Below are positions 43,100-52,988 of a DNA stretch of 64,000 bases, piece by piece; position 1 is the stretch's first letter, and each line of letters opens with the position of its first letter. The stretch spans positions 1-64,000 of the forward strand of contig NZ_BPEW01000021.1 in NCBI RefSeq assembly GCF_019654975.1. The letters run 5' to 3'. The notes beneath the pieces were generated by a model. The model was not told the origin of the DNA, searched no databases, and was given only the letters and a program-made list of their open reading frames with translations. Position numbers and translations under genes: made by a program. Source of the DNA: Shewanella sp. c952. Lineage in GTDB: Bacteria; Pseudomonadota; Gammaproteobacteria; Enterobacterales; Shewanellaceae.

Positions 43100-43693
43100 A
43101 TGGCTGCAAGCCCAAAGATTAATCGCCGCGAACACATTCTACAATGTTTAGCGACCATGTTAGAGACAAGCCCAGGACAACGCATCACTACCGCTAAACT
43201 GGCAGCAGAAGTGGGCGTATCAGAAGCCGCACTTTACCGCCACTTTCCGAGCAAAGCTCGGATGTTTGAAGGCCTCATTGAGTTTATCGAAGAGTCATTA
43301 CTGTCTCGTATCAATCTCATCATGGATGAAGAGAAAGACACCATGAAGCGCTGCCAGCAATTGCTGCAACTGCTGTTGGTTTTTGCCGAACGTAACCCAG
43401 GGATTTCACGAGTGCTCAATGGCGATGCATTATTGGGTGAAAACGAACGTTTACGCAGTCGAATTAGCCAGCTTTTCTCAAAAATTGAAACTCATCTGAA
43501 GCAGATTTTACGCGAGAAGAGTCTACGCGAAGGGCAAGCCTTTAGCATTGATGAAGCGGTGTTAGCTAACTTATTAATGGCGATTGCCGAAGGCCGAATT
43601 GCCCAGTTTGTTCGCAGTGAATTTAAGCTTAAACCGACTAAGCACTTTAACGAACAGTGGACATTCGTGCAGCAGCAATTATTGCAGAGCTAA
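43100..43693 (+). CDS. slmA: nucleoid occlusion factor SlmA
   Basis: TetR-fold DNA-binding protein that blocks Z-ring assembly over the nucleoid by binding FtsZ when bound to its DNA sites. The 197 residues have an N-terminal helix-turn-helix ([21 protein letters not shown]) that is split in this entry as [18 protein letters not shown] and [12 protein letters not shown]. It follows dut by 96 bases. Its target FtsZ tail is present in ftsZ at 5904. Confidence 0.96.
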
Positions 43694-43706
43694 ATACTCT
43701 AAAACA

Positions 43707-43735
43707 AAAAGGCAGCAGACTAAACATGCTGCCTG
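43707..43735 (-). terminator. hairpin after slmA, T run on the minus strand
   Basis: GGCAGCA-GACTAAACA-TGCTGCC is a 7-base stem. The T run lies only on the minus strand, opposite to slmA and the S9 peptidase gene, so it looks like a terminator facing no known gene. Confidence 0.4.
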
Positions 43736-43830
43736 ATCATACAAAACTATTGTTTCCCTCCTACTTTTGGTTTACTTTCCCTGTGATAAACACTTATAAA
43801 GTTTAACATTTGTTCTCACAAGGAAGTTGT

Positions 43831-45795
43831 ATGAAACTCATTAAAACCATTGGCCTAGTATGCCTAGCTTGGTTTAGTTGCTATGCATCAGCAAAAACCA
43901 ACGATGCAGCCAATTTATTCAGCCGTTCGGCTGAGTTCTCGCAAGTCAAAATATCTCCAGCAGGAGATTATCTAAGCGTGATTACCAAAAAAGATGGTAA
44001 AAACATGCTACTTATCCTAAAAGCTGCAGATAGATCCTATGTACACGCCATTTTCTTTGAAAGTAATGCACAAGTAGGTCATTACGAATGGGTTAATGAT
44101 GAACGACTAGTGATGCAAAAAGAATATTTGAAAGGTTGGAGTGACCACCCGCTCTATTATGGCGAATTAATGGCCGTAAATGCCGACGGCTCTAAGGCTA
44201 CTTACCTGTTTGGTTATCAAGGAGGCGAACAGCAAACAGGTTCAAATCTGAAAAAAAACACCCCAATACGCGCCACAGCTTATATTCTAGATCCACTGCC
44301 AGAAAATGATCGTTATATGCTCGTTCAAGCACTTCCCTGGGGGAGTGGCGGTAGCAACATGGCAGAAAACACTCAAAAAGTGTATCGCGTTGATGTTTAT
44401 AAAGGTCGACGCAAAAAGGTAGCAACCGCGCCCATCACCTACCCGAACTTCCTAACCGATCATGACGGCACTGTACGCTTTGTCAGTGGCACCCGAGATT
44501 ACGTCAATTCTAAATTATACTACCGAAATGACGGTAATTGGATAGATACTGATAAGTTAAATCTTGGCTTAGACGCAATAAAGCCAATTGCATTTAGCGA
44601 TGACAAAGATAGCTTATATGTCACCGCAAGCGAAGCAGGTAAACCAGCTGGCGTATACTTAGTGAACATCAAAACTGGCGATAAAAAGCTCGTAAGCCAA
44701 GATAAAGTGGTAGACCCAAGTAATGTATGGATTAACGCTATCACCAAAAAGCTATACGCTATCGAGTATGAAAACGGTTACCCAACTTATGAGTTTGTCG
44801 ATTCAAAAGATCCCTCAGCCAAACTCATTAAACAACTTTTAGCTGCTCTACCGGGGCATCAGATCCATTTAGTTAGCCAAACAACCAGTGCCGATAAAAT
44901 CATCATCAAAGCCTTCAATGATCGTAATCCCGGCGACTACTATCTATTTAATACAAAGACTAAAAAGCTAGAGTATCTGGTGTCAAAAAAGAAATGGCTA
45001 GACCCAGACCAAATGGGCGAAATTAAACCGATTAAATTTACCAGCAGAGATGGCGTAACAATACATGGCTACATAACCTTACCCTACGGTGTTGAAGCTA
45101 AAAACCTACCACTAGTTGTGAATCCTCATGGCGGACCTCACGGCCCAAGAGACCGTTGGGGCTTTGACCCACAAAACCAAATGATCGCCAGCCAAGGCGC
45201 AGCAGTACTGCAAGTCAACTTCCGCGGTTCAGGCGGCTACGGCAATCTATTTAAAAATGCAGGTCATCAAAAATGGGGAACAAATATTCAGTACGACATT
45301 ATTGATGCCACTAAGTATGTTATCGAGCAAGGCATGGTAGATAAAGACCGAATCTGTATTGTCGGAGGCAGCTTCGGTGGCTACTCAGCAATTCAAAGCT
45401 CAGCGATAGAACCAGATCTGTTTAAATGTGCTATTGGTTTCGCTGGGATTTACGATCTACAGCTCATGTTCGATGAAGGCGATGTACAAGGCCGCCGAGC
45501 AGGTAAGCGTTACCTAAAAGAGGTGCTAGGTGAAAATGAAAGCTTACTGAAGTCAATGTCACCAACCCACAATGTCGATAAGCTCAAGGCTAACATTATG
45601 CTAGTCCATGGCGGTGAAGATGAAAGAGCACCTATCGAGCAGTTTGAAGCACTCGAAGATGCCTTAGAAGAGCACAAGTACCCGTTTAAGAAACTGGTTA
45701 TGGATGATGAAGGTCATGGCTTTTATGACGATGCGCATAAGGCCAAATACTACAACGAAATGCTTAGCTTCTTAAAAACCAATCTGAAATTGTAA
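43831..45795 (+). CDS. S9 family secreted prolyl oligopeptidase/acylaminoacyl-peptidase
   Basis: A 654-residue serine peptidase. A signal peptide (about 1-21, ending ASA) is followed by a beta-propeller-like region (about 30-390) and a C-terminal alpha/beta hydrolase domain. The catalytic serine is in GGSFGGYSA, the Asp in HGGEDERAP and the His in DEGHGF; NPHGGPHGPRD forms the oxyanion region. The ATG at 43831 with AAGGAAG upstream is chosen over an earlier one. It probably trims oligopeptides in the periplasm. It is monocistronic with its own terminator. Confidence 0.93.
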   Translation: MKLIKTIGLVCLAWFSCYASAKTNDAANLFSRSAEFSQVKISPAGDYLSVITKKDGKNMLLILKAADRSYVHAIFFESNAQVGHYEWVNDERLVMQKEYLKGWSDHPLYYGELMAVNADGSKATYLFGYQGGEQQTGSNLKKNTPIRATAYILDPLPENDRYMLVQALPWGSGGSNMAENTQKVYRVDVYKGRRKKVATAPITYPNFLTDHDGTVRFVSGTRDYVNSKLYYRNDGNWIDTDKLNLGLDAIKPIAFSDDKDSLYVTASEAGKPAGVYLVNIKTGDKKLVSQDKVVDPSNVWINAITKKLYAIEYENGYPTYEFVDSKDPSAKLIKQLLAALPGHQIHLVSQTTSADKIIIKAFNDRNPGDYYLFNTKTKKLEYLVSKKKWLDPDQMGEIKPIKFTSRDGVTIHGYITLPYGVEAKNLPLVVNPHGGPHGPRDRWGFDPQNQMIASQGAAVLQVNFRGSGGYGNLFKNAGHQKWGTNIQYDIIDATKYVIEQGMVDKDRICIVGGSFGGYSAIQSSAIEPDLFKCAIGFAGIYDLQLMFDEGDVQGRRAGKRYLKEVLGENESLLKSMSPTHNVDKLKANIMLVHGGEDERAPIEQFEALEDALEEHKYPFKKLVMDDEGHGFYDDAHKAKYYNEMLSFLKTNLKL

Positions 45796-45807
45796 TGCTG
45801 TAAATAT

Positions 45808-45835
45808 AAAAACCGACTAATTTAGTCGGTTTTTC
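45808..45835 (+). terminator. S9 peptidase gene terminator
   Basis: AAACCGACTA-ATT-TAGTCGGTTTTT is a 10-base stem with a T run, about 13 bases past the stop. Confidence 0.88.
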
Positions 45836-46013
45836 TTCTCCCCAAAACGTTTTTCGGTGTATATTTGCAACAAATCGCTGTATCCTCCGTGCTTCTTAGC
45901 GCCAAGGCACCGCGTTAATGCTCTATTATTACTGTTCAGCGATACCAATAAAAATGTGAGTCGCAATAAAGAACACCGAGACAGTACCACTACCCGTTAC
46001 AGTGGAGGACCTT

Positions 46014-46673
46014 ATGACATCAAAAGAAGCTATCCTCAGTGAATCAGCGCAACTGGTTCAAACAGCTCTGCTTGAGCGTGGGCTTGAAACTCCAATGCTG
46101 CCCAGTGAGTTCACACCTGAAGAGCGTAAAGACAAAATAGAACATCATATGCGCGAGATTTTGACCTTAATGTCACTCGACCTACGCGATGATAGTTTGG
46201 AAGAAACCCCACGTCGCATTGCCAAAATGTACGTAGATGAAATTTTTTCAGGTCTCGATTACGCCAACTTCCCAAAAATCACCGTCATTGAAAATAAAAT
46301 GGGTTTCGATGAGATGGTTAAAGTTAATGACATTAGCCTGACCAGCACTTGTGAGCACCACTTGGTGACTATCGATGGTTTAGCACGGGTTGCATACTTG
46401 CCACGTAAGAATATTATCGGTTTATCAAAGATTAACCGTATTGTGCGCTTCTTTGCTCAGCGCCCACAGGTGCAAGAACGTCTGACGCAGCAGGTATTAG
46501 TTGCCCTGCAAACTCTACTTGAGACTAAAGATGTCGCCGTAAAAATGGATGCGGTACATTATTGTGTTAAATCTCGCGGTGTTATGGACTCTACAAGTTC
46601 AACCACGACCACAGCGTTGGGTGGGATATTTAAATCTAACCCCGCTACTCGGGCTGAATTCTTGAGTAATTAG
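46014..46673 (+). CDS. folE: GTP cyclohydrolase I FolE
   Basis: Converts GTP to dihydroneopterin triphosphate, the start of folate synthesis. The 219 residues include the zinc Cys and His in [12 protein letters not shown], the second Cys in [11 protein letters not shown], and [20 protein letters not shown] at the active site. GGAGGA lies before the ATG at 46014; an earlier in-frame ATG four codons upstream overlaps the ribosome site and is rejected. Confidence 0.98.
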   Translation: MTSKEAILSESAQLVQTALLERGLETPMLPSEFTPEERKDKIEHHMREILTLMSLDLRDDSLEETPRRIAKMYVDEIFSGLDYANFPKITVIENKMGFDEMVKVNDISLTSTCEHHLVTIDGLARVAYLPRKNIIGLSKINRIVRFFAQRPQVQERLTQQVLVALQTLLETKDVAVKMDAVHYCVKSRGVMDSTSSTTTTALGGIFKSNPATRAEFLSN

Positions 46674-46717
46674 CTTCTAATACTAAGCAGTATAAGAATA
46701 AGTCTTACGCCTAAAAC

Positions 46718-46750
46718 AAAAAACGCTGCGTCATCAACGCAGCGTTTTTT
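46718..46750. terminator. bidirectional terminator between folE and pyrE
   Basis: AAAAACGCTGCG-TCATCAA-CGCAGCGTTTTT is symmetric with A and T runs on both sides, so it can end transcripts of folE and of the convergent pyrE. Confidence 0.9.
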
Positions 46751-46791
46751 AGTTTTTGATTAAGCAAGGTTTCCGTCGCCGAAGCTATGCC

Positions 46792-47433
46792 TTAGATCCC
46801 GTATTGGTCACGGTAAGCACTGACTGAAGCAAGCTCCGTTTCCATCCCTGACTTTTCAGAAAGGTAGTTAATCAAGTCTTCTAGCTTGATGATTGAAACG
46901 ATATCACAGCCAAAATCACGTTCAACTTCTTGAATAGCCGACAATTCACCTTTGCCTTTCTCTTGACGATCAAGTGCAATCAACACCCCAGCAAGCTTGG
47001 CGTTATGAGCAGCGATAATTTCCATTGATTCACGGATTGCAGTGCCTGCAGTTATCACATCATCAACTAGCATCACGCGACCTTGTAGTTCGCTACCGAC
47101 TAGACTTCCGCCCTCACCGTGATCTTTTTTCTCTTTACGGTTAAAGCAGTAAGGCATATCAATATCGTGGTGGTCACACAAGGCTACTGCTGTAGTGGTT
47201 GCAATTGGGATCCCTTTATATGCAGGGCCAAATAACAGATCATACTCGATACCTGAATCAACCAACGCTGCCGCATAAAAGCGACCTAGGCGCGCTAGAT
47301 CGCGGCCAGTATTGAACAAGCCAGCATTGAAGAAATAAGGGCTAGTGCGGCCTGATTTTAACGTAAATTCGCCAAATCGAAGTACCTGACGCTCAAGGGC
47401 AAACTCAATAAACTCACGTTGATAGGCTTTCAC
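46792..47433 (-). CDS. pyrE: orotate phosphoribosyltransferase PyrE
   Basis: Makes OMP from orotate and PRPP in pyrimidine synthesis. The 213 residues have the PRPP loop [16 protein letters not shown] and [15 protein letters not shown]. The start is GTG with AAGGAG five bases before it. It lies downstream of rph with a hairpin and T run in between, as in E. coli, where UTP level controls read-through. Confidence 0.98.
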   Translation of the reverse strand: MKAYQREFIEFALERQVLRFGEFTLKSGRTSPYFFNAGLFNTGRDLARLGRFYAAALVDSGIEYDLLFGPAYKGIPIATTTAVALCDHHDIDMPYCFNRKEKKDHGEGGSLVGSELQGRVMLVDDVITAGTAIRESMEIIAAHNAKLAGVLIALDRQEKGKGELSAIQEVERDFGCDIVSIIKLEDLINYLSEKSGMETELASVSAYRDQYGI

Positions 47434-47490
47434 AATATCTCCTTAAAATATGTAGGGGTGATTCAATTTTTATAATAATTACTTTTATTA

Positions 47491-47512
47491 TAAGTGCTGG
47501 CAAAAGGCACTT
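47491..47512 (-). repeat. second hairpin in the rph-pyrE interval
   Basis: AAGTGC-CTTTTGCCA-GCACTT on the minus strand forms a 6-base stem between the attenuator and pyrE. A further AT-rich dyad (TTATAAT...ATTATAA) lies next to it at about 47469-47493. They could stabilise the pyrE message or mark a processing site. Confidence 0.45.
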
Positions 47513-47513
47513 A

Positions 47514-47535
47514 CAAAAAGGACCCCGCAGGGCCC
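47514..47535 (-). terminator. pyrE attenuator terminator
   Basis: On the minus strand GGGCCC-TGCG-GGGTCC forms a GC-rich stem with one G-T pair, followed by TTTTTG. It begins 17 bases after the rph stop, so ribosomes finishing rph could block it, the arrangement used for UTP-sensing attenuation of pyrE in E. coli. Confidence 0.75.
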
Positions 47536-47551
47536 GAATATCAAATGCTGT

Positions 47552-48265
47552 TTAGCTTAACGAAGCTTTCTGAATATCAACGATTTCTCGGATACCATGC
47601 TTAGCCAAGTCCAATAGGCTTAATAGCTCTTCATGAGTGAACGGCTCACCTTCAGCGGTGCCTTGGATCTCAATCATTTTACCCGTTTCAGTCATGACAA
47701 CGTTCATGTCGGTTTCAGCAGCGCTATCTTCGATATATTCTAAATCGCAGATTGGCTCACCTTTGTAGATACCAACACTCACAGCAGCAATCAGGAACTT
47801 AAGTGGGTTCGTCTTCAATATACCTTTGCCACGAGCCCAGTTCAGTGCGTCAACTAAAGCCACACATGCACCAGTAATAGCAGCAGTACGCGTGCCACCA
47901 TCAGCTTGGATAACATCACAATCGATAACGATGGTGTTTTCGCCCAAAAGCTTCATATCTACAGCGGCACGTAATGAGCGACCGATTAAACGCTGGATCT
48001 CTTGAGTACGACCTGACTGCTTACCACGAGCAGCTTCACGGTTCATGCGGCTATGAGTAGAACGCGGCAACATGCCATACTCAGCAGTTACCCAACCTTG
48101 ACCTTGGCCTTTAAGAAAACGCGGTACACCCTCTTCAAAACTGGCAGTACAAAGGACTTTAGTGTCACCAAACTCAACCAATACCGAACCTTCGGCATGA
48201 GCGGTAAATTGGCGGGTAATCGTCACTGGACGAGATTGTGCTGGAGTTCTGTTGCTTGGGCGCAT
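47552..48265 (-). CDS. rph: ribonuclease PH
   Basis: Phosphate-dependent 3'-5' exoribonuclease that trims tRNA and other RNA ends. The 237 residues are full length, unlike the frameshifted gene of E. coli K-12. Motifs include [16 protein letters not shown] at the N-terminus, [12 protein letters not shown] and [19 protein letters not shown]. Intact translation to the stop matters for the pyrE attenuator that follows. Confidence 0.97.
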   Translation of the reverse strand: MRPSNRTPAQSRPVTITRQFTAHAEGSVLVEFGDTKVLCTASFEEGVPRFLKGQGQGWVTAEYGMLPRSTHSRMNREAARGKQSGRTQEIQRLIGRSLRAAVDMKLLGENTIVIDCDVIQADGGTRTAAITGACVALVDALNWARGKGILKTNPLKFLIAAVSVGIYKGEPICDLEYIEDSAAETDMNVVMTETGKMIEIQGTAEGEPFTHEELLSLLDLAKHGIREIVDIQKASLS

Positions 48266-48464
48266 GGTGAATTCCTGTAGTTAAGAGCTAAGGGGTAATT
48301 TGGCTGCATATTATAGGGACATGTTGACCACTATGCCATCTCAATCACCTCAGCTAAGCAGAAAAGCTTGAAACTGTTAGCGAATAAACAGAGTTTGCTT
48401 TGACGCACTGCTTAAGCTGGCTATAATCACAGCTCACTTAGACGAACTACACTGGAAATCATCC

Positions 48465-49328
48465 ATGATCCAAAGCATGACAGCCTATGCTCGCATTGAG
48501 CACAAAGCAGATTGGGGCACCGCCTCTTGGGAAATCCGTTCAGTTAACCAGCGCTACCTAGAAACTTACCTGCGCCTTCCGGAACATTTCCGCAGCTTAG
48601 AGCCCGTGCTTAGAGATCGTCTACGTAAACGTTTAAACCGCGGTAAAGTCGAAGTTAATCTGCGTTACGACCTTAATGAAGGTGATAGCAGCGAGCTGCA
48701 ATTAAACCAAGAGCTTGCAAAGCAGATAATCAATGCTGCTAACTGGGTAAAAGATGAAGCCAAGCAAGGTGAACTCAACGTCGTTGACGTACTGCGCTGG
48801 CCAGGGGTGATGTCTAGCTCTGAGCAGGATATGGATGCCTTAGGTAAAGATCTGCTGAACGCTTTCAACTTAGCCATCGATCAATTCATTGAAGCCCGTG
48901 GCCGTGAAGGTGAAGCAATCAACACCATGTTACAAACCCGCCTTGACCAAATTGTTGATCAAGTAGCAGTTGTTCGTGAACACATGCCGGCTGTAATGCA
49001 ATGGCAACGCGATAAACTGACTAACCGTCTAGCTGAAATCACCGGCGAGCTTGATCCTGCCCGTATGGAGCAAGAGATGGTATTAATGGCGCAGAAGATG
49101 GATGTTGCCGAAGAGATGGATAGACTTGATGCACACGTTGCCGAGACGCGTCTAATCTTGAAAAAAGGTGGCGCACAAGGTCGCCGTTTAGACTTTATGA
49201 TGCAAGAGTTTAACCGTGAATCAAACACCTTAGCCTCAAAATCTATCAGCGCAGAAGTGACTGCCGCCGCGGTAGAGCTTAAAGTACTTATCGAGCAGAT
49301 GCGCGAGCAGATCCAGAACGTTGAATAA
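48465..49328 (+). CDS. yicC: YicC/YloC family endoribonuclease
   Basis: A 287-residue protein whose family has endoribonuclease activity and affects small RNA decay in E. coli. The N-terminus MIQSMTAYARIE, EIRSVNQRYLE, and the C-terminal DFMMQEFNRESNTLASKS are conserved. It is divergent from rph, as in E. coli, and ends at a terminator. Confidence 0.95.
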   Translation: MIQSMTAYARIEHKADWGTASWEIRSVNQRYLETYLRLPEHFRSLEPVLRDRLRKRLNRGKVEVNLRYDLNEGDSSELQLNQELAKQIINAANWVKDEAKQGELNVVDVLRWPGVMSSSEQDMDALGKDLLNAFNLAIDQFIEARGREGEAINTMLQTRLDQIVDQVAVVREHMPAVMQWQRDKLTNRLAEITGELDPARMEQEMVLMAQKMDVAEEMDRLDAHVAETRLILKKGGAQGRRLDFMMQEFNRESNTLASKSISAEVTAAAVELKVLIEQMREQIQNVE

Positions 49329-49347
49329 TCACCTCCTGGTTGCAATT

Positions 49348-49373
49348 AAGCCCAGCACTGCTGGGCTTTTGTT
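49348..49373 (+). terminator. yicC terminator
   Basis: AAGCCCAG-CACTG-CTGGGCTT followed by TTGTTT, about 20 bases past the yicC stop. Confidence 0.85.
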
Positions 49374-49422
49374 TATCTACGGCTAAATTACGTTAAGACG
49401 AGTCTAGAACCCAATATCAATA

Positions 49423-50250
49423 CTAATCAACGATAGGTTGCAACCAATCTCCAACAGCTTGTATTGGTTGATGCCTCTGCTCTACCCATGCCACCCAGGC
49501 GAGTTTTTCTGCGCTGTTGATATGCTTACTTTCAATAACAACTTCACCAACAAAAGATTGTGGATGCTGCTTTTCAGGCTCAAACTCTTGATGCTCAAGC
49601 ACGGTAAAGTCATGCTCTAACAGCTTATTGCGATTCTCCCCTCGAGTGACTTTGGTTTGTAGTCCTGCAGCGACTAACGCTAGGTGTAGAGTCAGTGGCA
49701 CATCATTGCCGGTTTGGTTGTTAAAATGAGCCTTGAGCTGATTGCCTTTTATATTAACCGACAAAGCGCCAACCTCAACTTGTGGCTTACTGAGAACATC
49801 ACCCAGCTTGCGATCGAACCATCCACGCCACTCTTGGCCATTAATCACAAACTGTGGGGTATAAACTTGGCCAGTATGCTTGGCATTAAGATGATCATAT
49901 TGACGCTGGCTAAAGACTCGTTTGCCGTAGGGGTCTTTCCAGCCTATGTAGTTCCAATAAGTCACATGAAACGCTAACGGAAAGTATTTGTCCCAAAGCT
50001 CGGTCTGTTTACTAAAGGCAGATAGCCAAGTTTCGGCCGGTGGACAGCTGCTGCAACCTTGAGAGGTATAAAGCTCAATAAAGTAGGGCTTGTTGACTGT
50101 GCTCTGTTTGTTAAAGTCAGTGATGCTTTGTGCGCCAGCGTTGACTGAAAGCAGCAAAAAGAAGAGCATCGTAAAGCGTATAAATTTGGCTAACATAAAC
50201 TGATACCGAATGGGCTTTTTAAAATAGACCCTGCTAAGCCAGTAAATCAT
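49423..50250 (-). CDS. DUF1223 thioredoxin-like secreted protein
   Basis: A protein of up to 275 residues of the DUF1223 family. The thioredoxin-like start FIELYTSQGCSSCPPAETWL holds a CxxC pair (CSSC), followed by FHVTYWNYIGWKDPYG and YTPQFVINGQEW, all typical of the family. A hydrophobic signal segment (FTMLFFLLLSVNAGAQS) lies about 20-40 residues from the first ATG; an internal ATG at 50196 would give a normal signal peptide length. Neither has a clear ribosome site, so the start is open. The enzymatic role is unknown; it may be a periplasmic or envelope oxidoreductase. Confidence 0.85.
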   Translation of the reverse strand: MIYWLSRVYFKKPIRYQFMLAKFIRFTMLFFLLLSVNAGAQSITDFNKQSTVNKPYFIELYTSQGCSSCPPAETWLSAFSKQTELWDKYFPLAFHVTYWNYIGWKDPYGKRVFSQRQYDHLNAKHTGQVYTPQFVINGQEWRGWFDRKLGDVLSKPQVEVGALSVNIKGNQLKAHFNNQTGNDVPLTLHLALVAAGLQTKVTRGENRNKLLEHDFTVLEHQEFEPEKQHPQSFVGEVVIESKHINSAEKLAWVAWVEQRHQPIQAVGDWLQPIVD

Positions 50251-50285
50251 TCACCAGCTAATACCGATTAGTATAAGGCGGTTTC

Positions 50286-50549
50286 ATGGAGCACTATCAG
50301 ATTGTAAATTGTCATTGTCATGACTATTTAGAGCTTGCTTGCATACGAGGCTATGCATTGCTTTTAGAGCTAAAGCAGCGCGCTAATCTAACCGCAAAAG
50401 CCATTACGCTTGAAACTCACAGCGACAAAACCGAATGGCTAATTGTTGCTAATAACGGTACACAAGAGAGCATTCGGTTAGATCAGATAGTTGCCATAAC
50501 ACCAACCGACAGTGGTGCTAGTTTTCAGCGTGTTAAGATTGCTAGTTAG
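50286..50549 (+). CDS. rof: Rho-binding antiterminator Rof
   Basis: An 87-residue protein matching Rof/YaeO, which binds Rho and blocks transcription termination. Conserved features are the N-terminal INC/VNCHCHDYLELAC with DYLELAC, the strand LLLELKQR, and IRLDQIVAI. It is convergent with the antiporter gene and overlaps its 3' end by 8 bases. Confidence 0.88.
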   Translation: MEHYQIVNCHCHDYLELACIRGYALLLELKQRANLTAKAITLETHSDKTEWLIVANNGTQESIRLDQIVAITPTDSGASFQRVKIAS

Positions 50550-52023
50550 CTGCAACCGGCATCTGTTTCGGGCTAGTTTTATGATAAAGCCCCAACATCA
50601 ATAACGCACAAAGCAGTACTGCTAACCAACTCCACAAAGTTGCTATACCTAGGTTAATTAACTGAAAACCGACAAGAGCACTAAGGGCTGCGATGATTGC
50701 AAAAGGAAGTTGAGTGACAACGTGAGCGTGAGGCTCACAACCTGAGCTAGTCGCACTTATGACGCTAGTATCGGATATTGGTGAACAATGGTCGCCAAAT
50801 ACTGAGCCCGCCATGACCGCACTCAATACCGGTAACATCAAAGCCTGATCCACAGCCACAGCAATTTCAGCTCCGATAGGGATCATAATCGCAAAGGTTC
50901 CCCAGCTTGAACCTGTGGTAAATGCCATGATTGCACAAAGCAAAAAGGTACCAGCAACCACAACATTGCTCGAAATAAACTGCTCTGCCCAACTTGCCAG
51001 TAGCTTGGCTACACCTAAGTCACCAATAACAGCGCCTATCATCCAAGTAAACAATAAGATGGCGATTGCAAAGCTAATAACTTTAACCCCTGCCAGCATA
51101 TCTACAGCCAATAATGCTAACGTTCGTCCCGAGAATTTAAGCATCAATAAGGCTATGCCTGTCGCTAGAATACAGGCATCGCGCATCGCTGCGCCAATAT
51201 CGGCAGAGGTGATCCACTGGGTGATATCCATTGATTGTGAATGAGTCGCACCAGACCATAGAGTAAAGCCCACTGAAGCCAACAGTAAGCTCGCCATCGG
51301 TATACCTAATAGCCATGGGCTACCAGCGTCCACTTCATCTACTGGTTGCTCTTTTTCTGCGGTATAACCAAAGCCAATGCCAAACCATGCAATGAGTAAC
51401 GACAACACTATAACGGTAATGGCGTAAAAATTGAGTTTTGCTATTTCGATAAAAGATTCAAGTGGCGACATTGGTAATAGGGCGATTCCAGCCAGAATAG
51501 CCATCACATACGGGCCCCAACTAGAAAAAGGCAACAGCGCGCATAAGGGCGAAGCATTCGAATCAACAAGATAAGCAATCTGCTCTTTACTCATGTTATA
51601 GCGTTGGCTCAAAGGCTGACAAACATGGCCAACCGCTAGGCAACTAAAGATGCCATCAATAAACACCACCCACCCCAGCAGAACCACCCCAACCCGTGCC
51701 TGACGACCACTTTGAATGCGGTGATACAACCAGTCTGCAAAGGACTTTACCGCACCGCCTCTCGCTAATAATTGGGTCATCATGCCCAATAGCACCATCG
51801 CAGCGAGTACATTAAGATGCCAAGCTTGCCACTGTCCATCAGCATAAAGCTGCATCCAAGCTTTTGATGACAAATATACAATCGTATTAAGCGGATTAAA
51901 TTCGCTAAGAATAAGTGCACCAGAAACAATACCGACACCCAAGGCAACCAATGTACGCCTTAAAACTAACGCTAACACTAAGGTTAATAGCAATGGAGTG
52001 AGCATTAAGATATTGGCCAACAT
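50542..52023 (-). CDS. NhaC-family Na+/H+ antiporter
   Basis: A 493-residue inner-membrane protein with about 11-12 helices. Family motifs are the GDHCSPISDTSVISATSSGC segment, SSWGTFAIMIPIGAEIA and the SNASPLCALLPFSSWGPY region. It belongs to the NhaC/Na+-proton antiporter group; substrate could be Na+ alone or an exchange of amino acids. It ends inside rof. Confidence 0.88.
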   Translation of the reverse strand: MLANILMLTPLLLTLVLALVLRRTLVALGVGIVSGALILSEFNPLNTIVYLSSKAWMQLYADGQWQAWHLNVLAAMVLLGMMTQLLARGGAVKSFADWLYHRIQSGRQARVGVVLLGWVVFIDGIFSCLAVGHVCQPLSQRYNMSKEQIAYLVDSNASPLCALLPFSSWGPYVMAILAGIALLPMSPLESFIEIAKLNFYAITVIVLSLLIAWFGIGFGYTAEKEQPVDEVDAGSPWLLGIPMASLLLASVGFTLWSGATHSQSMDITQWITSADIGAAMRDACILATGIALLMLKFSGRTLALLAVDMLAGVKVISFAIAILLFTWMIGAVIGDLGVAKLLASWAEQFISSNVVVAGTFLLCAIMAFTTGSSWGTFAIMIPIGAEIAVAVDQALMLPVLSAVMAGSVFGDHCSPISDTSVISATSSGCEPHAHVVTQLPFAIIAALSALVGFQLINLGIATLWSWLAVLLCALLMLGLYHKTSPKQMPVAAN

Positions 52024-52202
52024 GGCTGCATTTCCTATAGAAATAAAGAGAAGAATACTAACGACTTAGTAACAAGTACAAAAAAAAGCCAATCTCACGA
52101 CTTTTATCAGAAGATTTTGGTCCATTTAGCATAATTAACTATTCACTAAGACCCCGTCGCTGCTAGAATCGGAGCTATCATCATGCTACCAAAGGGACTC
52201 CC

Positions 52203-52406
52203 ATGAGCCTTGAACTATTGTCAAAATTGGAAACAAAAATCCAAGCTGCACTTGAAACTATCGAGCTACTAAAAATGGAGCTTGAAGAAGAGAAACAAAC
52301 AAGCACCAGTTTGACAGAACAAAACCAACACTTACAACAAGAATTGAATTCTTGGAATGAAAAAGTAACAGGTTTAGTTGGCTTACTTAACGAAGAGGTT
52401 AGCTAA
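52203..52406 (+). CDS. zapB: cell division protein ZapB
   Basis: A 67-residue protein that is almost wholly coiled coil, the non-essential divisome factor linking ZapA, FtsZ and MatP. The N-terminus [20 protein letters not shown] and heptad spacing through residue 55 match ZapB. AGGGAC precedes the ATG. Confidence 0.95.
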   Translation: MSLELLSKLETKIQAALETIELLKMELEEEKQTSTSLTEQNQHLQQELNSWNEKVTGLVGLLNEEVS

Positions 52407-52425
52407 CCTTTTTAGGTGAGTTGGC

Positions 52426-52492
52426 GTAATCGTTATTTTTGCAGTTGTGTCGCTACGCTTATTTACATAGCGACACCTGCGAAAATGATTAC
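52426..52492. repeat. long imperfect hairpin between zapB and ytfK
   Basis: GTAATC...TGTCGCTA (52426-52455) pairs with TAGCGACA...GATTAC (52468-52492) over about 25 bases with a few bulges; the loop is about 12 bases. There is no T run. It lies between convergent genes and may end or protect both messages. Confidence 0.6.
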
Positions 52493-52590
52493 TGTGATTT
52501 ACTGAGCAGAGGCGTGTCGTTGTGCTTCAATCCTTCACTTTACACAAAATCATGTGAAACTTTGACCAATTAACAATGCAGCCACTAATA

Positions 52591-52803
52591 CTATGCGGTT
52601 TGCATTTCACTATTTTGCGACTCAATTAACTCATTGAGCTCCAATATAGCTTGCTTAACTTTAGGTAAGCTCTTCCTTGGCAATAAAAATCTTCCTTTAT
52701 CAAATTCAATTCGACCTAGGTCTTTTACCCAGATCACCCCAGTTAAAAAAATGCGCGCATGCTTTACAATTAGCTTAGGTGCATAGACAGGAAAAACTCT
52801 CAC
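52591..52803 (-). CDS. ytfK: YtfK family (DUF1107) protein
   Basis: A 70-residue protein of the DUF1107/YtfK family. In E. coli YtfK acts on SpoT to raise (p)ppGpp during phosphate or fatty-acid starvation. The pattern VF..Y.P..I.KHARIF.TG.IWVKDLGRIEFDKGRFLLP matches. The start is a GTG at 52803 with GGGGAGG four bases upstream; the longer frame starts at a TTG inside the ribosome site and is rejected. It is convergent with zapB. Confidence 0.85.
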   Translation of the reverse strand: MRVFPVYAPKLIVKHARIFLTGVIWVKDLGRIEFDKGRFLLPRKSLPKVKQAILELNELIESQNSEMQTA

Positions 52804-52988
52804 AAGACCTCCCCACAACTTTTGATTGTTGTTATATGTTTTAGTTGGACAGGTGTTTTACCATGAGAGTTTCATGAGATCGAAAATAAAATTGTAACTA
52901 TTTGAATCAATTTTATACAAGCTGTAAATTCTTTTTTCCAATCAGGCACCTAAATAGAAACAATAATAAATTGTCGCTTGCCAATTTT

